Shown here in pieces: positions 1 to 10,910 of a stretch of DNA of 64,000 bases; within the stretch, counting starts at the first letter, position 1, and the number at the start of each line of letters is the position of its first letter. The DNA comes from Cyanophora paradoxa. Its lineage: Eukaryota; Glaucocystophyceae; Cyanophorales; Cyanophoraceae. Under the pieces are notes generated by a model, which did no database searches, had not been told where the DNA came from, and saw nothing but the letters and a program-made list of their open reading frames with translations. Location: NCBI GenBank assembly GCA_004431415.1, contig QPMI01000641.1:62001-126000 (forward strand), read 5' to 3'. The translations under genes and the position numbers were made by a program.

Positions 1-814
1 TCCGTCTTGCCCCAGCGCTCGCCCTCCCCAACCTGAGGACCGCGCCGGTGAGGGCCGCGCGCGGGGTCGCGCGCGGGTGCAGGGGTACGGGGCCGCACCG
101 GGACGGGGTACATCTCCGCCGCGTCCAGGAAGTTGATGCCCGACGCCCACGCGTAGTCCTGCGCCCCGCACGGCTCGGACGGGCGCGGCACCGCACAGAG
201 GGAAGGACGGGCGGCACCAGCTGCTCGTGAGCCTCCTCGAGCGTGTTCTGCCTGCCCCAGGTCATCGTCCCTGCGCCGCGCCGGGGGGTGAGCGCGCGCC
301 CGCACAAGCGGGCAGGCGGGCGGGCGGGCGGGCGGGGGCCCGGGGAGGCACCGAGGCAGATGTCGGTCACCTTGATGCCCGACTTGCCCAGCTCCTTCAT
401 CTGCGGCCGCGCGCGGTCAGCTCCCGCGACGCTCCGGCCGCGCTTCGCCCGCCCAGCTGCAGCGCACGTGCGCGACGCGCTCGCCTCCCCGCGCTTCCCG
501 CGGCGGCGCACTTCTAGCTAAGCGGCATCTCTCGCGCGTATCGAGCGCGCGCGTCGCCATACCTTCAGATCATAGGAGTCCGTCTTGATCTTGGCGGACG
601 CTTGGGCGGCAAGCGGCGAGGCGCTTGGGCTGGAGCTGCGAGCGACCTCCACGCGCACTGCGTGCTGGGAGAGCGAGGCCGCGAAGGACCGCGCCCTCGC
701 GGGCTTCTTCAGCGCCGGCCTGGACTGGCACGCGCTGGACTGGGACGGGGCGATCAACACCGCATTGCTGGTCGCCGCCGCGACGGGCACGACGAACGCG
801 GATCCGGAAGCCAT
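1..814 (-). CDS. Aldo/keto reductase with N-terminal leader (5' part only)
   Basis: This is the start of an aldo/keto reductase, an NADPH-dependent carbonyl-reducing TIM barrel; the gene runs off the left edge. I read five exons on the minus strand: 814-563, 400-352, 270-218, 158-105 and 33-1. Exon 1 encodes 84 residues rich in Ala, Ser and Arg (begins MASGSAFVVPVAAATS), which looks like an organelle, probably plastid, leader. Exons 2-4 give the family's first strand and first loop: KELGKSGIKVTDICLG, then TMTWGRQNTLEEAHEQL, then DYAWASGINFLDAAEMYPV. The Asp and Tyr of the DAAEMY motif are the expected catalytic positions. Exon 5 gives GEGERWGKTE, matching the family's conserved GxTE region. 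All introns read here are GT-AG. The ATG at 814 lies 76 bp from the divergent RTRAF start. Family is confident; plastid targeting is inferred from composition only. Confidence 0.85.
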
Positions 815-890
815 CGGCCTCAACTCTCTTTCGCTGGCGAATCACGCGTACCCCAAGACTCGACCCGCTCTCGCTCTGACGGCGCCGGCC
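815..890. promoter_or_regulatory. Candidate bidirectional promoter between aldo/keto reductase and RTRAF
   Basis: Only 76 bp separate the two divergent start codons (814 minus, 891 plus). Any promoter and both 5' UTRs must fit here or overlap the genes. I see no TATA box or other named element, so this is inferred from gene arrangement alone. Confidence 0.4.
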
Positions 891-2282
891 ATGGCAGCAA
901 ACCGCGCATGTCATCGAAAGCTAAAGGCGCTGGCCTACCCGAGGGCGTCGCAGTTCACAACAGGTGCGGGGCAGCGCGTATGAGGCCGAGCGCGCCTCAC
1001 GCGCTCGCAGAGGACGAAGAAGTACGCGCGCTCGTCGTGTGGCTCGAGGACATGAAGATCCGACAGTGCGCCAGCGTTCTCCCGCCCTCGTCCCATGCGT
1101 CATACGCACCGCGCTCCACAGCTACCCGATCGAGGGCCGGGAGCCGCTCCGGACGTTCAACGCGGAGTGGGGCAAGGTCTTCGCGAAGGTCCGCCGCGCG
1201 GATGGCGCCCCGCGGGCCCGCGCGGCCGGCCCGACGCGGGCGCAGTACCTGGCTGAGCTGGAGTGCCCGCTGGCGGTGGGGGCGGAGGTGAAGCCGCCGT
1301 ACAGCGCCCAGCTGGTCGATTGGATCGTCGGGCACGCCGTCTACCTCGAGCACCAGGACCGAGGCGCGCCGCCGCCGCCCGCCGCCGCCGCCTGTTGCCG
1401 GGCGTGCGCGGGTCGAGCCGCCGCCCGTCCGCAGCGAAGGAGGTCAACGAGGCGGCGAAGCAGTTCGCGGCGCAGCAGAAGGCGGCGGGGCGGCCCAAGG
1501 GACCCGCCGCCTCCTCCTCGAAGGCGTCCGGGCCGCCCGTCCCCCTAGACCGTGCGCCGCCCGCCCGCCCCTCGCGGCGCCCGGCGCCGCGCCGACGATT
1601 GCGGCGGGCGGGGCAGTGGGGTCGGAGGAGCTGCGGGGGGCGCTGGCGGAGCTCGCGGCGGTGCTGAAGCAGCCGACGGAGGGCCGCGACGCAGCTGCCC
1701 TGCTCCAGGTGCCTGGCCCCTCCCGCCCCCCTCCCGCCTCCAGGCCGCGCCGGCGCGGGGCGAGGCGAGCGAGCGGGCGGGCGCGGGGGCAGGCGGCGGC
1801 GGACGTGATTGAGCGGAAGTTCAGCGCGGCAGCGGTGGCGGCGGCGACGGGCAAGGGGCCCAAGCCGGTCCCCGGGACCCCCGACCCGCAGCTGCCCGCC
1901 GACCTCTTCCCCCTGGGCTTCGAGACCGGCGGCACGCCCCGCCCCGCCCCGCCCGCGGCCCCGCCGGCCCCGGGCCGCCGCTGAGGGCCCCGCCGGCAGA
2001 CCCGCTGCTGGACAAGGCGGCGCGGGTGCTGCGGCTCCTCCACACGCGCGACCTGCGCGAGCTCCAGACCCGCATCAACCAGGCCCGCCGCCCCGCCCCG
2101 CCCCGCCCCTCGCCGCGGGCCCCGAGCAGCCGCCCGCCTCGCCCCGCAGGTCATCGTTGCGGTACAAGAGTACTCAGCGAACCCGAAGGCCTGCCCCCGC
2201 CCCCGCCCCCGCCCGCCCCGCCCCGCCCCGCCCCTGACGCAGACCGCAGACCGACAGCAGGCTCGGCAAGGTCGGCTTCTGA
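891..2282 (+). CDS. RTRAF: RTRAF homologue (RLL-motif protein, C14orf166/hCLE family)
   Basis: In animals this family acts in the tRNA-ligase complex and in RNA transcription and transport; the role here is inferred from homology. Ten exons rebuild a full-length family member. The start is MAANRACHRKLKALAYP, then VVWLEDMKIRHYPIEGRE, then WGKVFAK/YLAELECPL, then VDWIVGHAVYLEHQDR. The C-terminal half has FETGDPLLDKAARVLRLLH and LRELQTRINQVIVAVQEY, and the protein ends TDSRLGKVGF-stop. The order of these blocks follows the human protein throughout. Introns at about 1364-1434, 1932-1999, 2083-2149 and 2189-2249 use GC donors; the other five are GT-AG. Splices were chosen to keep frame and family similarity. 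The gene is convergent with NDUFA12 214 bp downstream. Confidence 0.9.
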
Positions 2283-2495
2283 GTCGGGGCGGCCCGGCGG
2301 CGCCCGCCCCAGCCCGGTCCCCGCCCCATGTGCTCTGGCATTGTATAGATGAATCTGCAGGCGCCCGCTCACTCGCTCTGGTCTCACGAGGCTGGGAAAT
2401 GGTTTCTGGTTACGATTCAAGGGTACATAAGCGGACAAGGTATTGTGCAGGGGGCGGGAAGACCCGCGCGCTGGAAAAAGCTGGAAAGAAGGCCT

Positions 2496-3570
2496 TCACT
2501 TGGAGGAGGTCTGCGTGGGGTTCCACCACTCGACCTGCCGGCGGCGCGCGCGTCAGGGGCCGCGCGCGTGGGGCGCCGCCGCCGGTCCTAGGTTTCTGGT
2601 AGGGGCGCACCTGCTGCTGGTAGGGCCGGTAGTTAGGGTTCATGCGGTAGTTCGAGGCCTTGAAGCCCGGCTGCGGCGGACCGGTCAGGTCCACGCCGGA
2701 AGCTGGCGGGAGAGGGCGGCGCGGGTGAGGGCGGGGCAGGCGCAGGCGCACCGAGGTGTAGGCGTTGCCAGTGCCGGTCCTGCGGCGAGGGCGGGCGGTC
2801 AGAGAAAGAGCACAGGGGCGGCGGCGCGCGCAGGCGGGGCGCCGGTGGTGGCACCAGTTGCGCTCGGGGCTCTTCAGCGCGAAGGCCGGCTGCGGCACCT
2901 CCTTCTGCGTCGGCGCCTCGTCGACCTGCGCCGCGTCAGCTCAGTGCGCGCCCCGCGGCGGGGCGCGATGCGGGGCCGGCGCGCCATATGGTGCAGCCAC
3001 CTGCGCCCGGTGCGTCGGCGGGGCGGGCGGGCTTGCGGGGCGCGAGTCGGCTTACCGGTGCCACTCCGCGGGGACGGTAGAGCTGTCCACGTTCTTCCCG
3101 TCCACGTAGGTGTACTGCCGGAGAGGAAAGGGGGGCAGGCGCCGAGTCAACCGCGAAGGGATGTGGGGCCGCCGCCGGCTTGGCGGCCCGGCGCGCTCGG
3201 CAAGAGGAAAGGAAAGAAATCGTACCTCCACCCAGCGATCCCGCCACGCCTGCTCGGTCGAACGCGACGGGCTCTGATAGTACCTTCGGGCCGCGTCAGC
3301 GCGCAGGGCGGTGGAGCTCTGGCCGACATCACGGCGTGCTCTGGATCGCAGCCGCCGACGCACTTGTTGCCCCAGGCGTCCTCGCCGACGCAGATGCCCT
3401 CGCGGATTTCGCCCTTCATGAGCAGGATGCGCTTAAACGTGCCCCGGAGGCCGGACTGGCGGAGCTCCGAGGTAACTGCCGCACTCGCGGTTACGGGGGC
3501 CTCCGAGGCCTGTGCGGGGCGCGCGGCCAGGCGGTTGCGCACTCGCACGGGCGAGGGCGACGGCGTTCAT
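2496..3570 (-). CDS. NDUFA12: NADH:ubiquinone oxidoreductase subunit NDUFA12 (B17.2/13 kDa) homologue
   Basis: This is an accessory subunit of mitochondrial complex I. It starts at ATG 3570 (MNAVALA), then SELRQSGLRGTFKRILLMKG, VGEDAWGNKYYQSPSRS and WRDRWVEYTYVDGKNVDSS, then VPAEWHRWLHHMVDEAPTQ. GEDxxGNKYY, RWVEY and PxEWHxWLHxM are the family's signature blocks. The tail continues through VPQPAFALKSPERNWC, TGTGNAYTS and a Tyr/Pro-rich stretch (NYRMNPNYRPYQQQVRPYQ), ending VEWWNPTQTSSK-stop. The intron at 2984-2936 is only 49 bp and has a GC donor. The start lies about 0.35 kb from the divergent WW-domain gene. Tail exon boundaries are less certain than the core. Confidence 0.9.
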
Positions 3571-3925
3571 CTTTGACCGCGCTCCCGATCTGCTGGCCTC
3601 CAAGAACAAGCGGCTCCGCTCTGGCCGCTAGGAGCTGTCGTAGAAGTTGCGCGACGAGCGGCTGTAGCCCCCCAGAACACGTCCCCCCCTTGCTGAGCTT
3701 CTTGCGGCGGTGCAGCCAGCAGCAAGGTCGTCGGCGTCATTTACGGGACCTTTAAGTGACATAGCAGCACCCCCGCAGGCGCCGGCCCTTAGCGGGCACG
3801 AGGCCCGGTGCGGGCGACAATGCGCCCGGTACGGCCCTTGGGGCGCGAGGTGAGCTAGCTCGGGCCTGCATGCGCCGTAGCTAGCTTGTCTGACTCGAAA
3901 TTGCCGCCAGGGCCTGCCCCGGATC
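3571..3925. other. Intergenic region between divergent NDUFA12 and the WW-domain gene
   Basis: No convincing coding exon is visible. The stretch probably holds the two 5' UTRs and promoters, and perhaps an unseen first exon of the WW-domain gene, for which I could not find a clear ATG. Confidence 0.4.
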
Positions 3926-6121
3926 GGCCCGCAGCCCTGGAGTATCCGTCAGCTGCCCAAGAACGCGGAGGAGCTCAGGAGGCAACTCCAGGAGGAGAAG
4001 GTTAAGGAGATCCTAAGCAAAAACATCGCATACGGTGCGCACGGCAGCGGCGGCCCGCTGCCCGCGGCCCGGCGGCTGAGCACCGCCTCGGCTCGCCGGC
4101 AGACCGGGCGCTCCGGGGCTCCGTGAGCGCCCCCGACACGCACGCGGCCCTTCCCGACATTGTCCCCCGCGCCCCCTTCCGGCCCGCCCTGCCCGTGCGC
4201 CCCCGCCGGCCCCGCCGCCCGCCCCGCCCGCCCCGCGAGGCTCACGCGGGGTGAGCAGGAGGCGCCGCCGCCGCCGGGGGCCACTACCGCCGAAAGAAGA
4301 TCGTGCGCTCGACGCCGCCGGACGAGCAGCGCTCCGCGCGGCGCGACTCGGCGCGGGCCGCGAAGAAGTCGGCGCGGGGCCCCCAGGGCGGCTGGCCCGA
4401 GGACCTCCTGCCCCCCGAGCCGCCACCGCCCCCGCCCGAAGAGGAGGGCGGGCCGATCGGGGACCTGCGTTCGCTGCTGGCGCGGGAGCGGGCGCTGCTG
4501 GAGGCGGTGAGCCGGGCGCCCCCCGAGGAGCCCCAGATCCTCGTCGTCGAGCTGCCCCCGCGCACCGCCGACGAGGAGGCCCACGCCGCCGCCCGCCCCG
4601 GCGGCCCCGGCGGCCCCGGCCCGGGGCGCGAGGAGGGGGAGCAGGCGGACTACTACGGCGGGGATGGCTTTGAGGAGGCCCCGCCCGAGCCGCCGGAGCC
4701 GCCCCGCCGGCGGCGCCTCCGGAGGCCCCCGAGGAGCACTCGCGGGCGGCGCGGGCCGAGGCCGGCGCCGCCGCCGCCGTCGCCCACGCCGAGGAGGTCC
4801 CGCCCCGCCCTTGCACCCTCCCCCTCCCCTCGCGGGCGCGTTCGCTGAGGGCGGGGCACAGGTGCTGAGGCTGCTGCCGCCGCCGCCGCCGGGGACCCGA
4901 GGCCCGCTCCGCCCGCCGCCGCCACCGCTACGACGCCCTCGAGGCCGAGGCCGAGGCGGAGCAGCAGGAGGGGGAGGGGGATGAGGAGGGGGCGCCCGGG
5001 CCGCCCCCCTCCGACCCGGAGCCCGAGGCGGAGGCGCGGGGAGGGGCGGAGGCGCCCCTCTCGCTCCCGGGCGACCCGCAGCCCGCGCCCGAGCCGCCCG
5101 GGCTCCCCGGCCCGGAGCCCGCGCCCGCCTCCAGGCCCGAGCCGGAGGAGCCTCCGGCACCGCCGCCCCCGCCCCCGCCCCCGCGGTTCCCGAAGGAGGA
5201 GGAGGCGCGGGGGGTGGAGGAGCCGGAGCTCGCCTGGGTCTGCCCCAAGTACCAGCGGCCCCCGGTGCGCCCGCCCGCCCCCCCGCCCGCCCGCCCGCCC
5301 GCCCGATTCCGGTCCGGCTGACCCAAGCTTATTCTCGTAGGACCTGGAGCCCGGGGACGTGGACGGGCTGCTGGAGGCGGACCCCCTCGGTCCCTTCCGA
5401 GACTCCCTCCGCCTCGCCCCCACCGCCCTCAAGACCGACCCCGCCCCGGAGGCGCCCCGCCCCGCACCCGACCCCGCCCCCGCCCCCGTCCCCGTCTTGG
5501 GCCTGACCGCGGGTCTCGCGGGGGCCCGGGGGCAGGAGCTGGAGGGGTACGCGGTGTACTTCAAGGTGCCCCAGCGGTGGCACCCGCCGCAGGTCGAGAT
5601 GGCCTCCCTCCTCGCCGCCGCCTTCTCCTGCCCCGTGCCCCGTCCGCTCCCGCCCCCGCCAGGCTCGGGCTGTGATCAAATTCCAATTTCCCGCCCCGCA
5701 GACCCCTGGCGGGAGCTGGCGACGGCGGACGGGCGCGTCTACTACCACGACCGCCTCGCAAACCAGACCTCCTGGCGCGCCCCCCGCCTTCATCCCTTTC
5801 GTCGCCCGGCCGGCCGGCCCGCTGACCGACGGGCGCGCCGCTCCCCGCAGGACGCACCCGCTGGACCCGGTCTACAAGGCCTACGCCGAGACCCTCGTCG
5901 AGTTCCTCGACGTCCGCCTCGCCGCCCGCCCGCCCGGCCGCCGCCCCGCCGTCCCGCCGCCCTAACGGGGCCGACGGGCGGGCGGGCGGGCAGGTGCGGA
6001 AGGCGGCGTACGAGGAGATGCTGCGGGTGAACGAGGACGCGCTGCGGCGCACGAAGCGCAGCACGCGGGCACTGCTCGCCCTCGAGATGCGCGCCCGCTC
6101 CCTCCGCTCCCTCGCCGCCTG
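3926..6121 (+). CDS. WW-domain protein with acidic, proline-rich body
   Basis: The function is not recognised beyond the WW domain, which binds proline-rich peptides. Exons in order: a charged helix (PKNAEELRRQLQEEKVKEIL), a basic linker (HYRRKKIVRSTPPDEQRSAR), long Glu/Pro-rich segments at about 4380-5250, a block with VDGLLEADPLGPFRDSL, and the WW domain at about 5700-5790 (DPWRELATADGRVYYHDRL followed by NQTSW). Both signature Trp residues and the YYH core are present. The end is KAAYEEMLRVNEDALRRTKR ... LRSLAA-stop at 6121. C-rich introns separate the exons. The N-terminus and start codon are unresolved. Composition suggests a disordered nuclear or scaffold protein, but that is inference. 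Confidence 0.7.
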
Positions 6122-7004
6122 AGGCCCCGGCCCCGGCCCCGCCCCCGGCCCCGCCCCCGCCCCCGCCCCGTGTACGCGAGGAGGGGCGCTCGCCCTCCTG
6201 CGCTCCAGTCCTGATCATGAGCTGGCTGCTTGTAGTTTTTAATTTGCCGCAGTGCAAGCCGGAAGTAATGCAACTCGAATTCAAAGCCGACCACAGCGTA
6301 CGCAAGCCAAAAATGCGTTGTTATTGTTACAGGATTCAGGTACATATGCCGCGCCGCAGTGCACAGTGCTGTGCGCTGAACGGTCGACGCATAAAGCAAT
6401 GATCATGAAAGCACTGAGACAACAAAAAGCTTAAGAAGACTCTTAACGGGCTTAGAATACAAGTAGACTGATCTGTTACACTCATGCAGTGACTGCAGCT
6501 GCTATGTATATGCTACAGGGGTGTGAACTCGAAATTTTGCAACTGTACTGTCGGAGCATCAGGCAAAAAGAGGAAGTACGTATACGGTTGAGGCTGCCGA
6601 CCAACGTCACTCACAGAGGGAACCCGGCGCACATTTTGACATGGAGATAGGTAGTTAGCTGACTATATAGCTAGTTATTTGCGAAATCCCTCGAAAGGGA
6701 TGGGTGGTGTACGGGGCGGGGGGTAGGGGTGAAGGCGTCTGGGACTAAGACATTGAGAATCGAAATTGAGAAATACGCGTCTGTGCTGTGCACGATTGAA
6801 AGAGATGCCCTATTGAATCTACATGGATTTGGCGCATGAGATGCGGACACTGGTTCTAGCACGCAGAGGAAACGGAAAGGATGGGACGCTGTATACTACC
6901 AGTACGAGTGCAGAGACGCACGGAGAGGGGTCCGAAAGCAGGAAAGGAAGAGAGAGGGGAGAGGGCTCCGGGGGCGGTAAGGGAGGGAAGAAAGAGCAGG
7001 AGGC
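6122..7004. other. Intergenic region between convergent genes
   Basis: GC drops here compared with both neighbours. The stretch probably holds the 3' UTRs of the WW-domain gene (+) and the next gene (-). I found no exon, RNA gene or repeat that I can support. Confidence 0.5.
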
Positions 7005-8344
7005 TCAGAAGAGGGGGAGGGAGGGGTTGCGGGGGCGGCGCCCCGGCTGGCGGGAGGGGAGGGGGAGGCCGGCGGCGAGGCGGGTGGCGTTGGAGGCGGC
7101 GAAGCGGCGGAGGGTGAGGCCCAGCTCCCCGGTCTTGAGCCACCCCCGCCGCCCCCGCGCCTCCCCGCCCGCCCCCGGGGGCGAGGGCGGGCGCGGGGTG
7201 CAGCGGCGGGGCGGGGGCGCGGGCTCCAGCGGCGCCGCGCGCTCGCGCTCGCGGGAGTGGCGGATGCGGGCGAGGGGCTCCAGCAGGCACCCGAGGGGCA
7301 CCTCCGCCGGCTCGCGCAGGGCCCCCGCCGCCCCCGGGGCCGCCGCCGGCGGCGGCCGCGCGCGCCGGCGACGGCGGCCGCGTGAGGGCCTCCACGATGG
7401 CCGTCAGGAAGGCCGAGACGGGCCCCGGCGCCTCCGTCGCCACGCCTGCCCCGCCCCCGCGCGTCAGCCTCGCGGGGCGGGGCCGGCGGGGCGGGCGGGG
7501 CCCACGCACAGTTGCGGACGAGGGCGAGGATGGAGCGGGCGAAGGCGTGGCGCCCGAGGACGGCGCGGCGGTCGGCGTCGGCGAGCCAGTCCTTCTCGGC
7601 GACGGCGCGCGAGGCGGCGGGCTCGAGGGCCGAGGTCCGCAGGCAGCGCATGAGGCCCTCGTGGAGCTGCAGGTACGACTCCTTCGACATCGCCGCCGCC
7701 CCGCGCGCCGCCGCCTCCCACAGGCGCCCCATGCACGCCGCCACAAACGACGGCTCCGCCCCCGCCCCCTCCTCCCCTTCGTCCGACGATGAGGAGGGCC
7801 GGCGCTCCGCGGCCGGCGCCCCGGTCTCGTCGACGTCCCACGCGCCGGCCTCCTCCTCCTCCACCACCACCTCCCCCAGCGCCGCCCCGTCTGCGCGTCG
7901 CGTCGGCTGGTGGTGGCGGCGGCGGCCTGGGCACCAGCCCCAAGCCGGAGCGGTCGCACCGGCACATCGCTCGTGCGCCTCCCGGCTGATCGTCGCGGCC
8001 TCCAGCGATTCCCACCACTCGCACTCACGCTGCGCCGCCACGTGCCAGTCCACCTCTTCCTCGTCAAGGTCGGCCAGAGCCGGGGGCGATGCGCGTCCCG
8101 CGAATGCGCGCCGCGGGGCCTGCTCCGGCGTCCGGGGCTGCTCTTGCCGGCTGTCAGCCAGACTCTGCTCGCGCAGCATCTCCGTCCGCCAGTCCTCCTC
8201 ATCCTCAAAATCTTCATAGGTGAAATCTGTGGTATCCTCGATGCGCTCGCCGTGGGCGGCCGCGGCGATTCTCCTGCCGGCCTGCCGCCTGTTTAGCGGC
8301 GAATGTATGCCTGCCGGCTGTATTATCATTGCTGCGGCTGCCAT
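7005..8344 (-). CDS. Protein with a conserved protist domain (KESYLxLH ... DWxxD type)
   Basis: The start is ATG 8344 (MAAAAMIIQPAGIHSP). An acidic N-terminal half (TYEDFEDEEDWRTEMLREQ; later a Glu- and Ser-rich stretch) is followed by MSKESYLQLHEGLMRCLRT and AVAEKDWLADADRRAVLGRH, then AFARSILALVRNC. The order KESYLxLHxxLM ... DWxxD ... FxxSI matches a domain I know from many ciliate and algal proteins of unknown function. After a C-rich intron near 7500 come SAFLTAIVEALT and, after another, PLGCLLEPLARIRHSRERE. The domain helices look EF-hand-like in spacing but lack a clear calcium loop. The last exon and stop at 7005 are the least certain parts. Confidence 0.6.
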
Positions 8345-9103
8345 CCCGCTTATCTCCCTCTTGTGCTGTGCTCTTGCTCCGTGCTGGTCTTGCTTGGTGT
8401 TCTTGCAATTGCGCGCCGCCTTAAGCTTTCCTAGCTATATAGCGCGATACGACGCTGCACTGCCTCGGAGCGGCGTGCAGCCGCGTGCTGCGCATGCGGC
8501 GCAGCTGAAGCGCTAGGCGCCGCTAACCTGTTGAAACTTTGAAAGCTGCTGGCAGCCTGCTGCTGAGTCAGTGCTGACGCAGTGACGCTAGCCGACGGAT
8601 TTTCGGTGGTGGGAGGCGAACCTGGCGAACCCCAGCGACGCCGCGCAGAGAAATCTGCATGCTCGATTGGTCGATCTCCGACGAACGGGTCACCCCAAAT
8701 TCCCCGAGTGCCCCGTGCCGCTTGAATGGCGGCGGGCCGGCGCAGACAGCGCGGCCCCGTAACTGGCAGGGGGGGAGACGGATTTGGGGTACAATTAAAG
8801 CAGAGCCGTGGGGGTACAAAGCGCAGTTGTTTCGAAAAAACTCGGCGAACCACAGCGATGCAGCTACGCAAGCACGCACACAAGCGCCGAGACGCCACGT
8901 CGAGCTTCGAAACCCCGCAGGGTGAGCGAGGGCTGACGTCAGCGCTCGGTTTTCGAATTTGATTTCAAGTTCAACTGAACTTCGACTGCGCGACGTGCGC
9001 AGCACGCCGCCGGCGTTTATGGGGACCGGAATGCGCTCGAGAACCTACCTCTCAAGCCGTCACCGGCCAGGAGCTCGAGGTCCCGCCCAGCGAGGGAGCG
9101 GTT
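8345..9103. other. Divergent intergenic region
   Basis: The region lies between the start of the protist-domain gene (-) and the F-box gene (+). GC is lower than in the flanking genes. I see no supported exon; the promoters of both genes are expected here. Confidence 0.45.
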
Positions 9104-10839
9104 ATGTGCACTCCCCATGCGCGGGGAGATGCGGACTCGCACATTTCTTCGTTGCCGCGAGAGATCCTTTCCGAGATCCTGAAGCTCGCTGGCCCGATGT
9201 CCGCGTGGCGCTTGCGGGGTGTCTCCAGGTTCGCGTGCCCCTTGGCCGTGCACGTCGGCGCAGCCCGCCCCCCGCGCGCTCATGCCGCCGCATCCACGCA
9301 GGGCTTGGAAGGGAGCGTTCGAGCTCACGACCTGGGCGCCCTTCCGCATGCGCCTACTCAGCGGGGATGTGGCCCGCGCGGAGGAGGCGGCGCGCCGCGG
9401 CAAGCTCGGCATCCGCGGCGACCTCGAGGTCGAGCTGCGCGGGCAGGCGCGCGGGCAGGTCGATCTGCCGAGCCTGCCGGAGCAGGCGCGCGGGGCGCAC
9501 CCGCGGCTGCTGCTGGACGCGCTGGCGCGGGGCGGCGGCGCGTGGGCGCTGCGCGGCGTGGACGTCGACATCCGCCTCCCCGCGGGAGCCAACCTGGCGG
9601 CACACGCTCTCGGATGCCTCCGCTCCAGCGCCGGCCCTCAGCTCCGCTCGTTCGCCCTCGCCAGCGGCGCCCCGCTGCAGGGCACGCGCCCGCTCTGCCC
9701 GCCGCCGCCGTCCGCCCTCTGGGGGCACCTGCTGCCGCTGCTGCCGGCGCTGGCCGTCCTGCACCTCCCCGCGGGACTCCCCCTGGACGCGGCCGGCGCC
9801 GCTGCCATCGCCTCCGGCCTCCCCGCGCTGCGCGACCTGAAGTTCCGCCCCGACTCGCCCGAGGCGGTCGCGGCGCTGGCCCCGGCCCCCCTCGAGCGCC
9901 TCGCCCTCCACGGCGGCACGTACTCCTGGCAGTTTGGGGACGGAAACCCCGCGGCCCTGGCTTCCCTTGCCCACGACGCCCCCTGCGGCGCCTCCCTCCT
10001 CTCCTTCGCCCCCTGGTCCGACCCCCCCGCCGCCCCCCGTGATCTTCTTCCGCTAACTTCCGGGCAGCGTCGAGGGGTCGGCGGCGCTGGCGCCCCACAA
10101 CCTGCGCGCCCTCGCCGCCATGCCGCGGCTCCAGCGCATCGAGGGCTGGGTCGACGTGCGCACCCGTACCCCCCCCCCCCCCCCCCCCACCCTCGCCTGT
10201 TCTTAAGCGGGGCGGCGCAGCTGGAGCGGAGCGTGACGCAGGAGGACGTGGCGTCGCTGGCCCGCCGGGGCCTCCTCTCCCTCTCCCTCGCCTGCTCCTC
10301 CAACGACCAGGCACGCCCGCCCGCCCCCGCCCCGGCCGTCTTCCCCGCCCCTGGCGCCCCGCCTGAGCCAGCCGGGGCAGATCCGGGGCCTGGCGGAGGT
10401 GGCGCGGGCGTGCGCGGGGCCCGGGCCAGGGGGCCTGGAGTCGCTGGACCTCTGCGTGAACAACGTGGAGCGGGCCATGGACGGGCCGGCCCTCGCCCGG
10501 CTGCTGCGCCTCGCGGGGCCGGCCCTCCGCGAGGCCCGCCTCCTCTCTAGCGCGGGGCCCCTCCCCGCCGCCGCCCTCGCCGCCCTCGCCGCCTGCCCGC
10601 GGCTGCAGCGCCTCACGCTGCGCTCCTTCGTGAACGGGTGGGAGGACGTCGCGCCGCTGGTGGCCCTCGCCGGGCACGCGGCCCTGCCGCCCCGCGAGGC
10701 CTTTCTCCTGCGCGTCGGCTTCGGGCGGCTGGGTCTCGAGCCTGCGGGGCGCGTCGCCCTCGCCTCCGAGTTCGTGGACCGCGCCAAGGGCGCCCTCTCC
10801 GAGGCCCTCGGCGCCGCCTGCAACCTCGTCTTCCTCTAG
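9104..10839 (+). CDS. F-box protein with leucine-rich-repeat-like body
   Basis: This is a probable substrate adaptor of an SCF ubiquitin ligase. The start is ATG 9104. Residues about 14-42 form an F-box (ISSLPREILSEILKLAGPMS then AWRLRGVSR), the part that would bind Skp1. An intron at 9229-9301 leads to a long Leu/Ala-rich region with repeated L-x-x-L patterns (LLPLLPALAVLHLPAGLPL, LPALRDLKF, PLERLALHGG, LESLDLCVNNVERAM). This is degenerate LRR architecture. The protein ends LGAACNLVFL-stop at 10839. An intron with an 18-base C run lies near 10170-10200, and the intron at 10311-10380 has a GC donor (CAG/GCACGC). The gene is convergent with the next gene, 71 bp away. The F-box is confident; the LRR assignment is by pattern only. 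Confidence 0.75.
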
Positions 10840-10910
10840 CGCCCGGGGGCACGCAGGCCCGCCGGCGGTTCGCTGTACCCCTTTTTCAATTTTTACAGAA
10901 ACGCCGAACA

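Noticed and set aside
4653-5564. Long minus-strand frames opposite the WW-domain gene.
   Set aside because: They are Arg/Gly/Ala-rich mirrors of the acidic Pro-rich plus-strand exons. The WW domain fixes the coding strand.
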